In this document: positions 1 to 6,306 of the stretch, in pieces
Position numbering within the stretch: the first letter of the stretch is position 1
Layout: the number at the start of each line of letters is the position of its first letter
DNA from: Clostridium sp. CAG:167
Lineage (GTDB): Bacteria; Bacillota; Clostridia; Lachnospirales; Lachnospiraceae
Assembly: GCA_000433735.1 (NCBI GenBank)
Contig: HF998286.1
Coordinates: 8,727-21,427 of the forward strand
DNA length: 12,701 nucleotides
Reading direction: 5' to 3'
The notes under the pieces: model-generated
Told to the model about the DNA's origin: nothing
Seen by the model: the letters and a program-made list of their open reading frames with translations, nothing else
The model's database searches: none
Made by a program: the position numbers and the translations under genes

Positions 1-447
1 TTGCAGACCAAGGAAGGCGATAAACAGACCGATACCCACGGACACACCCTTTTTTAACTGCATGGGAATGGCATTGAAAATAGCCTCCCGGACATTGGTC
101 AGAGACAGAGCCAGGAAAACAAGGCCTTCTGCAAACACTGCCAGCAAAGCAAGCTCCCAGGAATATCCCATGGTGCCGCATACAGTGTAGGCAAAATAAG
201 CATTCAGACCAAGTCCCGGTGCCAGCGCAAAAGGATAATTTGCCATAAATGCCATGCACAAAGTACCGACAAAGGCAGCCAGGGCAGTAGCAATGAGAAC
301 CGCCTGGGAGTCCATACCGGACTGGGACAGGATCGATGGATTCACGGCAAGGATATAAGCCATCGCCATAAAAGTGGTAATACCGCCAATCACTTCCGTC
401 TTGACATCCGTACCACTCTCTTTTAAATGAAACAATTTTTGAAACAT
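1..447 (-). CDS. NCS2/AzgA-family purine (guanine/hypoxanthine-type) permease, N-terminal part
   Basis: Integral membrane nucleobase transporter of the AzgA/PbuG branch of NCS2, expected to import hypoxanthine, guanine or adenine for salvage. Translating the minus strand from the ATG at 447 gives 149 uninterrupted residues running off the window edge, about a third of the roughly 430-480 residues usual for the family. Hydrophobic segments lie near residues 19-40, 49-68, 72-90, 97-116 and 133-149. The family signature APGLGLNAYFAY is at residues 76-87, preceded by the typical opening GGITTFMAMAYIL at 21-33. The start is supported by AGAGGT upstream with 8-base spacing. It is divergent from upp, which fits a salvage theme, although the exact substrate cannot be read from this fragment. 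A uracil permease (UraA-type) is less likely given the signature. The C-terminal part lies outside the window. Confidence 0.9.
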   Translation of the reverse strand, partial: MFQKLFHLKESGTDVKTEVIGGITTFMAMAYILAVNPSILSQSGMDSQAVLIATALAAFVGTLCMAFMANYPFALAPGLGLNAYFAYTVCGTMGYSWELALLAVFAEGLVFLALSLTNVREAIFNAIPMQLKKGVSVGIGLFIAFLGLQ

Positions 448-478
448 AAATCATACCTCTTTTGTTTAGAATAGCCAT

Positions 479-508
479 ATTATAACATTATTATGAAAGG
501 GGTATCAA
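479..508 (-). promoter_or_regulatory. Sigma-A-type promoter of the purine permease gene
   Basis: On the minus strand TTGATA (508-503) is followed after 18 bases by a perfect TATAAT (484-479). The expected start near 472 leaves a leader of only about 25 bases before the ATG at 447. That is too short for a purine riboswitch, and no riboswitch core is visible. Confidence 0.65.
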
Positions 509-530
509 CTGTAATTTGAGGGAGGGCTGC

Positions 531-721
531 AGCAATTGTCGGGGTGGACTTTTTGAAGGAATCGTAATTTCCCAGAAAATTTGGCGTTTCGTGGGTGCTT
601 TCGCTACGACAAATACGCAGAAGTATCGGCATGTAAAATACACATGCCAGATACTTGCGCATTTGTACCCACTCCACGCAAAAATTTTCTGGGAAATTAC
701 TGAACCCCTTCATAAATTGCT
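531..721 (+). repeat. Long imperfect hairpin element A
   Basis: A near-continuous inverted repeat. Bases 564-582 pair perfectly with 682-700 (19 bp, arm begins GTAATTTCCCAG). Inside, GCGT 584-587 pairs with 676-679, GTGGGT 591-596 with 667-672, ACAAAT 609-614 with 661-666, AAGTATC 621-627 with 650-656, and GGCATGT 628-634 with 642-648, closing on a 7-base loop. A 12-base bulge (GCTTTCGCTACG, 597-608) sits on one side only. Weaker pairing extends out to AGCAATT 531-537 with AATTGCT 715-721. The sequence is homologous to element B read in reverse complement. Short ORFs crossing it look like by-products of the palindrome. It could be a non-autonomous mobile element or a structured RNA; I do not recognise the family. 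Confidence 0.85.
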
Positions 722-820
722 CCCCTTGCTACAAACCGTATAAAATCAAATCTCTATCTTATATAGTAGCAGATTTTGTGAAATTGTTCGGGGAAAGGTC
801 TGCAGGAGCACAGGGGAAAA

Positions 821-1061
821 ACAATTGGTTTGTGTCAGGAAATCAATGCCAGATTTATAGTTTTCCAGTAATGTAGCAGAAAAGATTTGCGGGAAGTGGG
901 TTTTAAGTGCGTCGGTATGAGATGCCTGTATATGCGTCAGCATAGGCATCCATACCGCTACGCACTTAACTAGCGGGAGCACCCACGGAACGCAGACTTT
1001 TCTGCTACATTACGGAACCTATAAAAAGTGCTGTCAATCCCTGACACAACCCACCAATTGT
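821..1061 (-). repeat. Long imperfect hairpin element B, inverted relative to element A
   Basis: Inverted repeat of about 240 bases. GTAATGTAGCAGAAAAG 868-884 pairs with 997-1013. Inside, GTGGGT 896-901 pairs with 981-986, TTAAGTGCG 903-911 with 961-969, CGGTATG 913-919 with 951-957, GATGCCT 921-927 with 944-950, and ATGC 932-935 with GCAT 940-943, leaving a 4-base loop. The one-sided bulge is at 970-980. Outer pairing continues with TATAG 856-860 to 1019-1023, TTGTGTCAGG 830-839 to 1040-1049 and ACAATTGG 821-828 to 1054-1061. In reverse complement it aligns with element A over the arm start, the GTGGGTGCTYYCGCTA segment and the stretch ACTTTTT...GTAAT. The outer right arm contains the -35 box of upp. 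Confidence 0.85.
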
Positions 1062-1069
1062 GGTATACT
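1041..1069 (+). promoter_or_regulatory. Promoter of upp and the following regulator
   Basis: CTGACA (1041-1046, 5 of 6 to consensus) is followed by a 17-base spacer and TATACT (1064-1069), with a TG one base before the -10 (1061-1062), an extended -10. The -35 lies inside the outer arm of hairpin element B, and the -10 lies just outside it. Confidence 0.65.
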
Positions 1070-1101
1070 AACACTATCAATTTTCAGGAGGAAATAATGT
1101 C

Positions 1102-1746
1102 ATGGAGTACAAAGATATGGAGAATGTGACAATTTTAAACCATCCGCTGATCCAGCACAAGATTTCCAGGTTGCGGGACCGCCACACAGGAACCAACGAG
1201 TTTCGCAGACTGGTTGAGGAGATTGCCATGCTGGAAGGGTATGAAGCCTTGTCCGATCTTCCGGTGGAAGAGGTAGAAGTTGAGACCCCACTGGAAACAT
1301 GTATGACACCGGTGCTGGCAGGACGGAAGTTAGCCATCGTACCCATACTGAGAGCAGGACTTGGCATGGTGCAGGGGGTACTGTCACTGGTGCCATCCGC
1401 CAAAGTAGGACATATAGGAATGTATCGGGATGAAGAGACATGGGAACCGACGCCGTATTACTGCAAACTGCCGCACCCGATTGAAGAGCGCCTGATCGTA
1501 GTGACCGATCCTATGCTGGCAACCGGCGGCTCGGCGGTGGATGCGGTAAATCAGATCAAAAAATCAGGTGGAAAAAACATCAAGTTCATGTGCATCATTG
1601 CGGCGCCGGAAGGAGTAAAACGACTTCATGAGGCGCATCCGGATATCCAGATTTATGTAGGACATCTGGACCGGGGATTAAATGAAAATGCCTATATCTG
1701 TCCGGGGCTGGGGGATGCAGGAGACCGTATTTTCGGTACAAAATAG
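1102..1746 (+). CDS. upp: Uracil phosphoribosyltransferase
   Basis: Cytosolic pyrimidine salvage enzyme converting uracil and PRPP to UMP and pyrophosphate. The 214-residue product is close to the usual 208-210. The PRPP-binding loop VTDPMLATGGS is at residues 134-144. The upstream phosphate-contact region is VPILRAGLGMVQG, and the C-terminal uracil-binding segment YICPGLGDAGDRIFG ends the protein. The start is chosen from AGGAGG at 1086-1091, 10 bases before ATG 1102. An ATG at 1097 is in another frame, and Met6 (1117) is a possible but less well placed alternative. The regulator gene begins 17 bases after the stop with no terminator between, so the two probably form a transcription unit. 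It is divergent from the purine permease. Nothing in the enzyme appears damaged. Confidence 0.97.
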   Translation: MEYKDMENVTILNHPLIQHKISRLRDRHTGTNEFRRLVEEIAMLEGYEALSDLPVEEVEVETPLETCMTPVLAGRKLAIVPILRAGLGMVQGVLSLVPSAKVGHIGMYRDEETWEPTPYYCKLPHPIEERLIVVTDPMLATGGSAVDAVNQIKKSGGKNIKFMCIIAAPEGVKRLHEAHPDIQIYVGHLDRGLNENAYICPGLGDAGDRIFGTK

Positions 1747-1763
1747 AAAAAGAAGGGATATAT

Positions 1764-2924
1764 ATGAAATATGAAACTGTCAAGGAAGCAGCAGAAAGGC
1801 TGGGGGTAACAGCACGGACGGTGCAAAAATGGGCAGCAGCCGGGAAAATACCGGGTGCTATGAAAGTCGGGCGCGACTGGCAGATCCCAGTTCAAAAAGA
1901 AGAGGGAGCCAAAAAATGTACCGGGCGTAAACACATCCCCATGCCGCTTTTAAACAGCGTGTTTCCCCTGGGGCAGTGCACCAGGTACATTGAAAAAATG
2001 GAAGATGAAGATGAGAGAAACATTGCCTGGGCCGAGTATTATTATTTCAGCGGCCAGGCAGAAAAGGCAGCCGAAGCCGTGGAACTGTACCTCAACAGTC
2101 CGGATGATGCATTACGGTATTCGGCAGCGTGGATCTATGCCTTTTCCAACCTTACTTGTGACAAGACTGCCCTGACAAAGTATGCCATTGGCATTATAAA
2201 AAAGGACCTGCAGGAGCAGGCGGGAGAGGAAGGTCTGCCGGTACAGAGAGCCATCCGGGTATTTATCTATACGGCGGCTACGGTATTGCTGCATCTGACT
2301 ATGGGGGATGTGGAGCTGTTGGAAGGATATCTTAAATATCTGCCGGGGGGATTAAAAATGTTCGGTGGATATGTGCTGGCTCACAAGGCATATCTTGAAA
2401 AAAATTATGAAAGAACGCTGGCTATTGCGGATATGACACTGGCGTTAAGTGACGCCGTCTATCCCATCCCGACCACATATATTTACAACATGGAAGCCAT
2501 GGCCATGATGAACCTTATGCGGGTGGAAGAGGCAAAAAAATACTTTATGAAGGCGTGGGAATACGCCAGACAGGATCAGCTGATCGAAGTATTTGCCGAA
2601 CACCATGGACTTTTGCAGGGAATGGTGGAGGTGTGCCTTAAGGAAAAAGAACCGGAGTCATTTCAGAAAATAACCGATATCGTATATAAATTCAGCGCAG
2701 GATGGCGTAAAGTACATAAAATAGCGGAGCACAGGGAGATTGCAGATAATCTGTCCACAACAGAGTTTACAGTGGCCATGCTTTACAACAGAAAGTGGAC
2801 CATCAAGGAAATCGCCCACCATATGCAGGTGTCAGAGCGGACTGTAAAGAAACATCTGGATGTGATCTATGACAAATTAAATATCCACAGCAGACAGGAA
2901 CTGGAACAGTATATGCTGAGATAA
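1764..2924 (+). CDS. Transcriptional regulator with N-terminal excisionase/MerR-like HTH and C-terminal LuxR-type HTH
   Basis: A 386-residue predicted DNA-binding protein. Residues about 5-42 (TVKEAAERLGVTARTVQKW..., ending GRDWQIP) match the helix-turn-helix_17/excisionase fold, which recognises DNA and ends in a wing. Residues about 330-386 carry a LuxR/GerE-like HTH (TIKEIAHHMQVSERTVKKHL, then YDKLNIHSRQELEQYM). The middle 280 residues are helical with repeated A/Y/L spacing, resembling TPR-like sensor regions of MalT/LAL-type regulators; that is a fold-level guess. No phosphoacceptor domain and no membrane segment are visible. AGAAGGG at 1751-1757 supports the ATG at 1764. It follows upp by 17 bases and precedes the large secreted-protein gene, making that gene and the operon itself plausible targets. 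The ligand and regulon are unknown. Confidence 0.8.
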   Translation: MKYETVKEAAERLGVTARTVQKWAAAGKIPGAMKVGRDWQIPVQKEEGAKKCTGRKHIPMPLLNSVFPLGQCTRYIEKMEDEDERNIAWAEYYYFSGQAEKAAEAVELYLNSPDDALRYSAAWIYAFSNLTCDKTALTKYAIGIIKKDLQEQAGEEGLPVQRAIRVFIYTAATVLLHLTMGDVELLEGYLKYLPGGLKMFGGYVLAHKAYLEKNYERTLAIADMTLALSDAVYPIPTTYIYNMEAMAMMNLMRVEEAKKYFMKAWEYARQDQLIEVFAEHHGLLQGMVEVCLKEKEPESFQKITDIVYKFSAGWRKVHKIAEHREIADNLSTTEFTVAMLYNRKWTIKEIAHHMQVSERTVKKHLDVIYDKLNIHSRQELEQYMLR

Positions 2925-2926
2925 TT

Positions 2927-2945
2927 CCGTTCGTCAGGCGAACGG
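2927..2945 (+). terminator. Hairpin after the regulator gene, possible weak terminator
   Basis: CCGTTCG (2927-2933) pairs with CGAACGG (2939-2945) around a 5-base loop, starting 2 bases after the stop codon. The following bases TGTTC do not form a U-tract, so it may slow or protect transcript ends rather than terminate efficiently. Confidence 0.35.
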
Positions 2946-2990
2946 TGTTCACGGAAGAAAACCCCCTAAAAACAGGCGTTTCAAAGGAAG

Positions 2991-3018
2991 AATTGTATTA
3001 TTTTTTTGCCAAATTGTA
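2991..3018 (+). promoter_or_regulatory. Direct repeat AATTGTA x2, candidate activator site
   Basis: AATTGTA occurs at 2991-2997 and 3012-3018, exactly 21 bases apart, about two helical turns, so both lie on the same DNA face. They stand immediately upstream of the -35 region of the secreted-protein promoter. An activator site is an inference; the region is AT-rich and the repeat is short. Confidence 0.3.
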
Positions 3019-3020
3019 CA

Positions 3021-3049
3021 TTCCTATGGGAAAAAATAACTGATATAAT
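3021..3049 (+). promoter_or_regulatory. Extended -10 promoter of the secreted-protein gene
   Basis: TG-A-TATAAT at 3041-3049 is a perfect extended -10. The -35 position at 17-base spacing is TTCCTA (3021-3026), a poor match, which suggests dependence on the TG motif or an activator. The expected start near 3056 rules out the ATG at 3059 as a normally led start and favours ATG 3080. Confidence 0.55.
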
Positions 3050-3079
3050 TATTCTACTATGAACGAAGGGGGAAAAAAT

Positions 3080-6000
3080 ATGAAGAAAATAAAAAAAGTG
3101 TGTAAAAAGATATTCGCAGTACTTCTGCTTGCAAGTCTCTCGATTCCGCAGATCCCTGCGACACCGGTAAAAGCGGACACAGCAGATGCAGGTACTGGAA
3201 ATACTGATACCATCAGTGCATCGGAGGAAACCAAACGAGATATTCTGGAGAAAAATCATCTGACCGATACAGAAGATTCTGTAAAGGGCAGGGAGAACGG
3301 ACGAAATCCACTGACGGGTGATAATGAAGTGGCGGTTTCTGTGAATCCATCTCCGGAGCTTATGATCGGAGAAACCGATGCTTTGAATGCATCCCAAAGA
3401 ACTCAGAGGGTTACCCAGACGCTGTATGATCTGGAAAATTCCGGCAGTTTCAAAGAAAGTGGCGGAAAAGTAATTGATCAGCAGGATGAAATGACCAACA
3501 CTTTCAGTGGAGAGGTAGTTACTGCGGTTAGGACAACGGCTTTTGATCCCTTGGGAGAAGGTAAAGATGCCTATGTAGCACAGCTGCTGGCGGTACATTC
3601 CGGGTATGTAAGTGGGTATGCAGGAGGCGACGGAACAATTATTTACCTGAGAATATACGATGCCACACAGAAAACGCAGATCTGGCATACTACAACTGTA
3701 GGATATCTGCGATTTGATATTGAAGAGTGGCAGGCAGATGCCTATATGCAGATATCGGCAGGAGATTATAACGGAGATGGAAAGGATGAACTGGCAGTTT
3801 ATTGTCCAACCGATGCAACCAGGACATCCAACGACATGGCCTTGTCCAGCACATCCTCTTATGTTGCCTTATATGAAGTGCGCAACTGGGGAACGAAAGA
3901 AGATCCCAATGTGGATTATCAGGAAATGACCATGGACAGCACAAGATATTATATCAATGTGACAGACCGGAATTCAAATCACACCCAAAAGGATAAAGAC
4001 ACATTTAAAAACTCTGTCGATGAGATCTGTGCGGTAGATCTGGAGACGATAAGGCACCCATCCGGCACAAAAGATTCTCTGGCCATTGCCGTGTGTCCAC
4101 CCCGGAATGGTACGAAAGTGACCTCTTCCATGGAGGCTGAGACAAGAGTGGATATATGGCTGGATGCCACCAAGGCACCATCGGCATCCAACTTGTCAAA
4201 ACACAGCATGCGCTGGGATCTTAATAATTACCAGAGCAACAAATGGAAGCAGGGAAAAGAATATGATGTAATGTATTACGGTGGATTATCTGCCGGAGAT
4301 ATGGACAATGACGGTAACGATGAACTAGTAGTGGCAGGCTACCGGATCCGCAACACAGCCGACGCAAAAAAATGGAAACTGGACAGCCGGTATCTGTTTA
4401 TAGAGCGTCTGATTCCATATGGAAGTGGGGATGATTATGGATATAAAAGCAGCGGCAATGTACCACAGATGATCAATTCATCCGACAGCAAAGATCAGCT
4501 TATTGCCAATTCCGGGGCTTATGGCGGAGAAGATAAGCCGACAGCCACAGACAAAAAGGTACTTTCACCTCTGACAGTGGAGTGTTACAAGGGAAGAGGA
4601 AGAGATTTTGCAGATGTGGTGTTTCTGGCAGGGAGAGTATATGAGTGGAAGGACAGCAATCCGGCCAACTATGTCAGAAAGGAAACGGCTCAGGCCAAGA
4701 GCCAGGGAGGATATAAGATATTATCTTCATCCAGCGCTAAGGGAATCAGTGGCAGTGACAGTACGTCAGAGGATCACAGGAAGATTCTTGCAATGGCCAT
4801 TTTAGGCGGGCATATGAGTTTCAGTAATGCTGTTTCCGGAAACTTTGATAATAATCCCTATGGTATTGAACAGTTGTATGCTGTATATAACTATGTAGGA
4901 GCCGGTCAGGCAGGAGCAGCGATCCTGGATATAAGACAGAAAGAAGTAGGAGAATATGACCTTACCAATACAGTCAATCTGACCTTGAAAAAGACAGTCA
5001 AGGCAGGAGATTGTGTAGGAATTTCCCTTTGTGCGCCGGATGTAGATGAAGATGCCACCCGCGTAACTTATGCATCTCAGGAGTTGTATTATGCCAATCC
5101 GCAGCCGGTGGCGATTCTGCAGGCACCACCATATTTTTCGGAAATAGCGGAGCAGGACAGTGATTATCTGGCGACGGGAAGTACTTCCTTTACAACAGGA
5201 AAAGGAACCGGAGTTTCCAAAACTAACAGTTTTTCTGTTACAGCAGGTATCATTGTGGGGATGGAACAAAGCGTCAGTCTCTTTGGTCTGTTCAAGACAG
5301 GGCTGTCCGCCATGACAGAGGTAACCGGAGGGGCCGGTTATGAAAAACAAGTCCAGACAACAAAGACATTTACAACCACCTATAATGCCACCAAGGAGGA
5401 TCAGGTTATTGCAGTGACGATCCCTTATATCCGGTATCGCTACAAAGTTCTGAGTCCGTCTATAGAGACTATGACTAAGGCAAAGCTGAAGAACCTTTCC
5501 CAAAAGATTACACTTTTAAAAACATCCGCCAAACTAAACAAATCGGAAAAAGCAAAACTGAATCAGGCCGTGGTGGTTTTAAAAGAGTATTATGATAATC
5601 AGAAAAAGCTGTCACAGAAATATGGCTATGGCAAGACCATCAAAGATGAGATGGTAGAAATGACTTATGCACAGCCGGGAACACCGGATATGACCACTCT
5701 CAGCAAAGATAAGTACAATGAAATGGTAGAAAGCATGGGACTGACAGACCAGGTCATCACAGACGATGTCCTCCACAATGCTACACCGGGTGATGTGGCA
5801 TCCTATATGTGGAAATCAAACGGAAATGATTCAGAATACACATGGTCTGGTGAGTGTACCAGCATCAATGGTGGAGATACAGGAACATCTGTGTCCCAGA
5901 GTATAACGGAAGAAAAGACAACCCAGAAATCTGTAACATGGAATGCAGGGCTGCATAACGAAGCTACGGCTACCATAGGCGGTCTGACGGCAGGATTAAG

Positions 6001-6253
6001 CAGTACACTGGAATACAATGGAGCGAAAGCAGACATTACTATGGATTCTATTACAGCACAGGGAACCGTAGCAAGAATACCTAATGTGGATGATGGAAAA
6101 TCCACTGGCAAACCAGATGTCAGCGGACTGAAAGATGTGGCAGTCAGGGATAAATATGCCTTTAAGTTCCGGGTAGGCACATGGCTTACCAAACTGGGAC
6201 AAAATGACTGCCGCGTGGTTGGTTATCAGGTAGAACCGACGGACCTCAGGTAG
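3080..6253 (+). CDS. Large secreted FG-GAP-like protein, N-terminal part of a frame-disrupted gene
   Basis: A 1057-residue exported product. Residues 1-33 form a Sec signal peptide (basic MKKIKKVCKK, hydrophobic core, probable cleavage after VKA). The start is set by AGGGGG at 3067-3072 with 7-base spacing; an upstream ATG at 3059 lacks a leader. From about 95 to 590 are beta-rich repeats resembling FG-GAP/VCBS propeller blades, with calcium-binding-like loops DYNGDGKDE at 229-237 and DMDNDGNDE at 407-415. About 704-789 and 932-1003 are Ser/Thr-rich segments with alternating polarity; about 795-855 between them is Lys-rich helical. The frame ends at TAG 6251-6253 inside an imperfect 20-base tandem repeat. 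The reading continues in the next frame after 6246, so this is probably the front of one protein of about 1919 residues. No sortase signal or membrane anchor is seen. Function is unknown; pore formation or surface binding are guesses. Confidence 0.85.
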   Translation: MKKIKKVCKKIFAVLLLASLSIPQIPATPVKADTADAGTGNTDTISASEETKRDILEKNHLTDTEDSVKGRENGRNPLTGDNEVAVSVNPSPELMIGETDALNASQRTQRVTQTLYDLENSGSFKESGGKVIDQQDEMTNTFSGEVVTAVRTTAFDPLGEGKDAYVAQLLAVHSGYVSGYAGGDGTIIYLRIYDATQKTQIWHTTTVGYLRFDIEEWQADAYMQISAGDYNGDGKDELAVYCPTDATRTSNDMALSSTSSYVALYEVRNWGTKEDPNVDYQEMTMDSTRYYINVTDRNSNHTQKDKDTFKNSVDEICAVDLETIRHPSGTKDSLAIAVCPPRNGTKVTSSMEAETRVDIWLDATKAPSASNLSKHSMRWDLNNYQSNKWKQGKEYDVMYYGGLSAGDMDNDGNDELVVAGYRIRNTADAKKWKLDSRYLFIERLIPYGSGDDYGYKSSGNVPQMINSSDSKDQLIANSGAYGGEDKPTATDKKVLSPLTVECYKGRGRDFADVVFLAGRVYEWKDSNPANYVRKETAQAKSQGGYKILSSSSAKGISGSDSTSEDHRKILAMAILGGHMSFSNAVSGNFDNNPYGIEQLYAVYNYVGAGQAGAAILDIRQKEVGEYDLTNTVNLTLKKTVKAGDCVGISLCAPDVDEDATRVTYASQELYYANPQPVAILQAPPYFSEIAEQDSDYLATGSTSFTTGKGTGVSKTNSFSVTAGIIVGMEQSVSLFGLFKTGLSAMTEVTGGAGYEKQVQTTKTFTTTYNATKEDQVIAVTIPYIRYRYKVLSPSIETMTKAKLKNLSQKITLLKTSAKLNKSEKAKLNQAVVVLKEYYDNQKKLSQKYGYGKTIKDEMVEMTYAQPGTPDMTTLSKDKYNEMVESMGLTDQVITDDVLHNATPGDVASYMWKSNGNDSEYTWSGECTSINGGDTGTSVSQSITEEKTTQKSVTWNAGLHNEATATIGGLTAGLSSTLEYNGAKADITMDSITAQGTVARIPNVDDGKSTGKPDVSGLKDVAVRDKYAFKFRVGTWLTKLGQNDCRVVGYQVEPTDLR

Positions 6254-6266
6254 AGCCGACGGTTTC
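6227..6266 (+). repeat. Imperfect 20-base tandem repeat at a frame break
   Basis: CAGGTAGAACCGACGG at 6227-6242 recurs as CAGGTAGAGCCGACGG at 6247-6262, offset by exactly 20 bases with one A/G difference; the last four bases of each unit differ. Because 20 is not a multiple of three, the extra unit moves the reading frame and brings in the TAG at 6251. Deleting one unit gives ...GYQVEPTVSGLKFPTKP... in one frame from 3080 to 8859 (5760 bases, 1920 codons). Confidence 0.85.
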
Positions 6267-6306
6267 CGGTCTGAAATTTCCGACCAAACCGGTACAGAAT
6301 GTAGAA

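Noticed and set aside
448..530. Purine riboswitch before the purine permease
   Set aside because: Riboswitch control is common for this family, but the leader is only about 25 bases from the predicted start and no purine aptamer core is visible on the minus strand up to the hairpins.
516..982. Several 73-78 residue ORFs in the divergent intergenic region
   Set aside because: They run through the palindromic elements on both strands, have no convincing ribosome binding sites and show no recognisable protein features.
3059..3079. Upstream ATG giving a seven-residue longer secreted protein
   Set aside because: It lies about 3 bases after the predicted transcription start with no ribosome binding site, while ATG 3080 has AGGGGG at correct spacing and begins a standard signal peptide.
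2981..3688. A 235-residue minus-strand ORF over the start of the secreted-protein gene
   Set aside because: It covers the promoter and signal peptide of the plus-strand gene and its composition (rich in C, F, I, S) is that of an antisense shadow.
4802..5503. A 233-residue minus-strand ORF inside the secreted-protein gene
   Set aside because: It is antisense to a well-supported coding frame, Cys/Ile-rich in the manner of a shadow frame, and has no ribosome binding site logic or family match.
6200..6253. Programmed -1 frameshift joining the two halves of the secreted protein
   Set aside because: The direction is right, but no slippery X-XXY-YYZ heptamer is present in the window where both frames are open (6208-6250), and the tandem repeat explains the break better.
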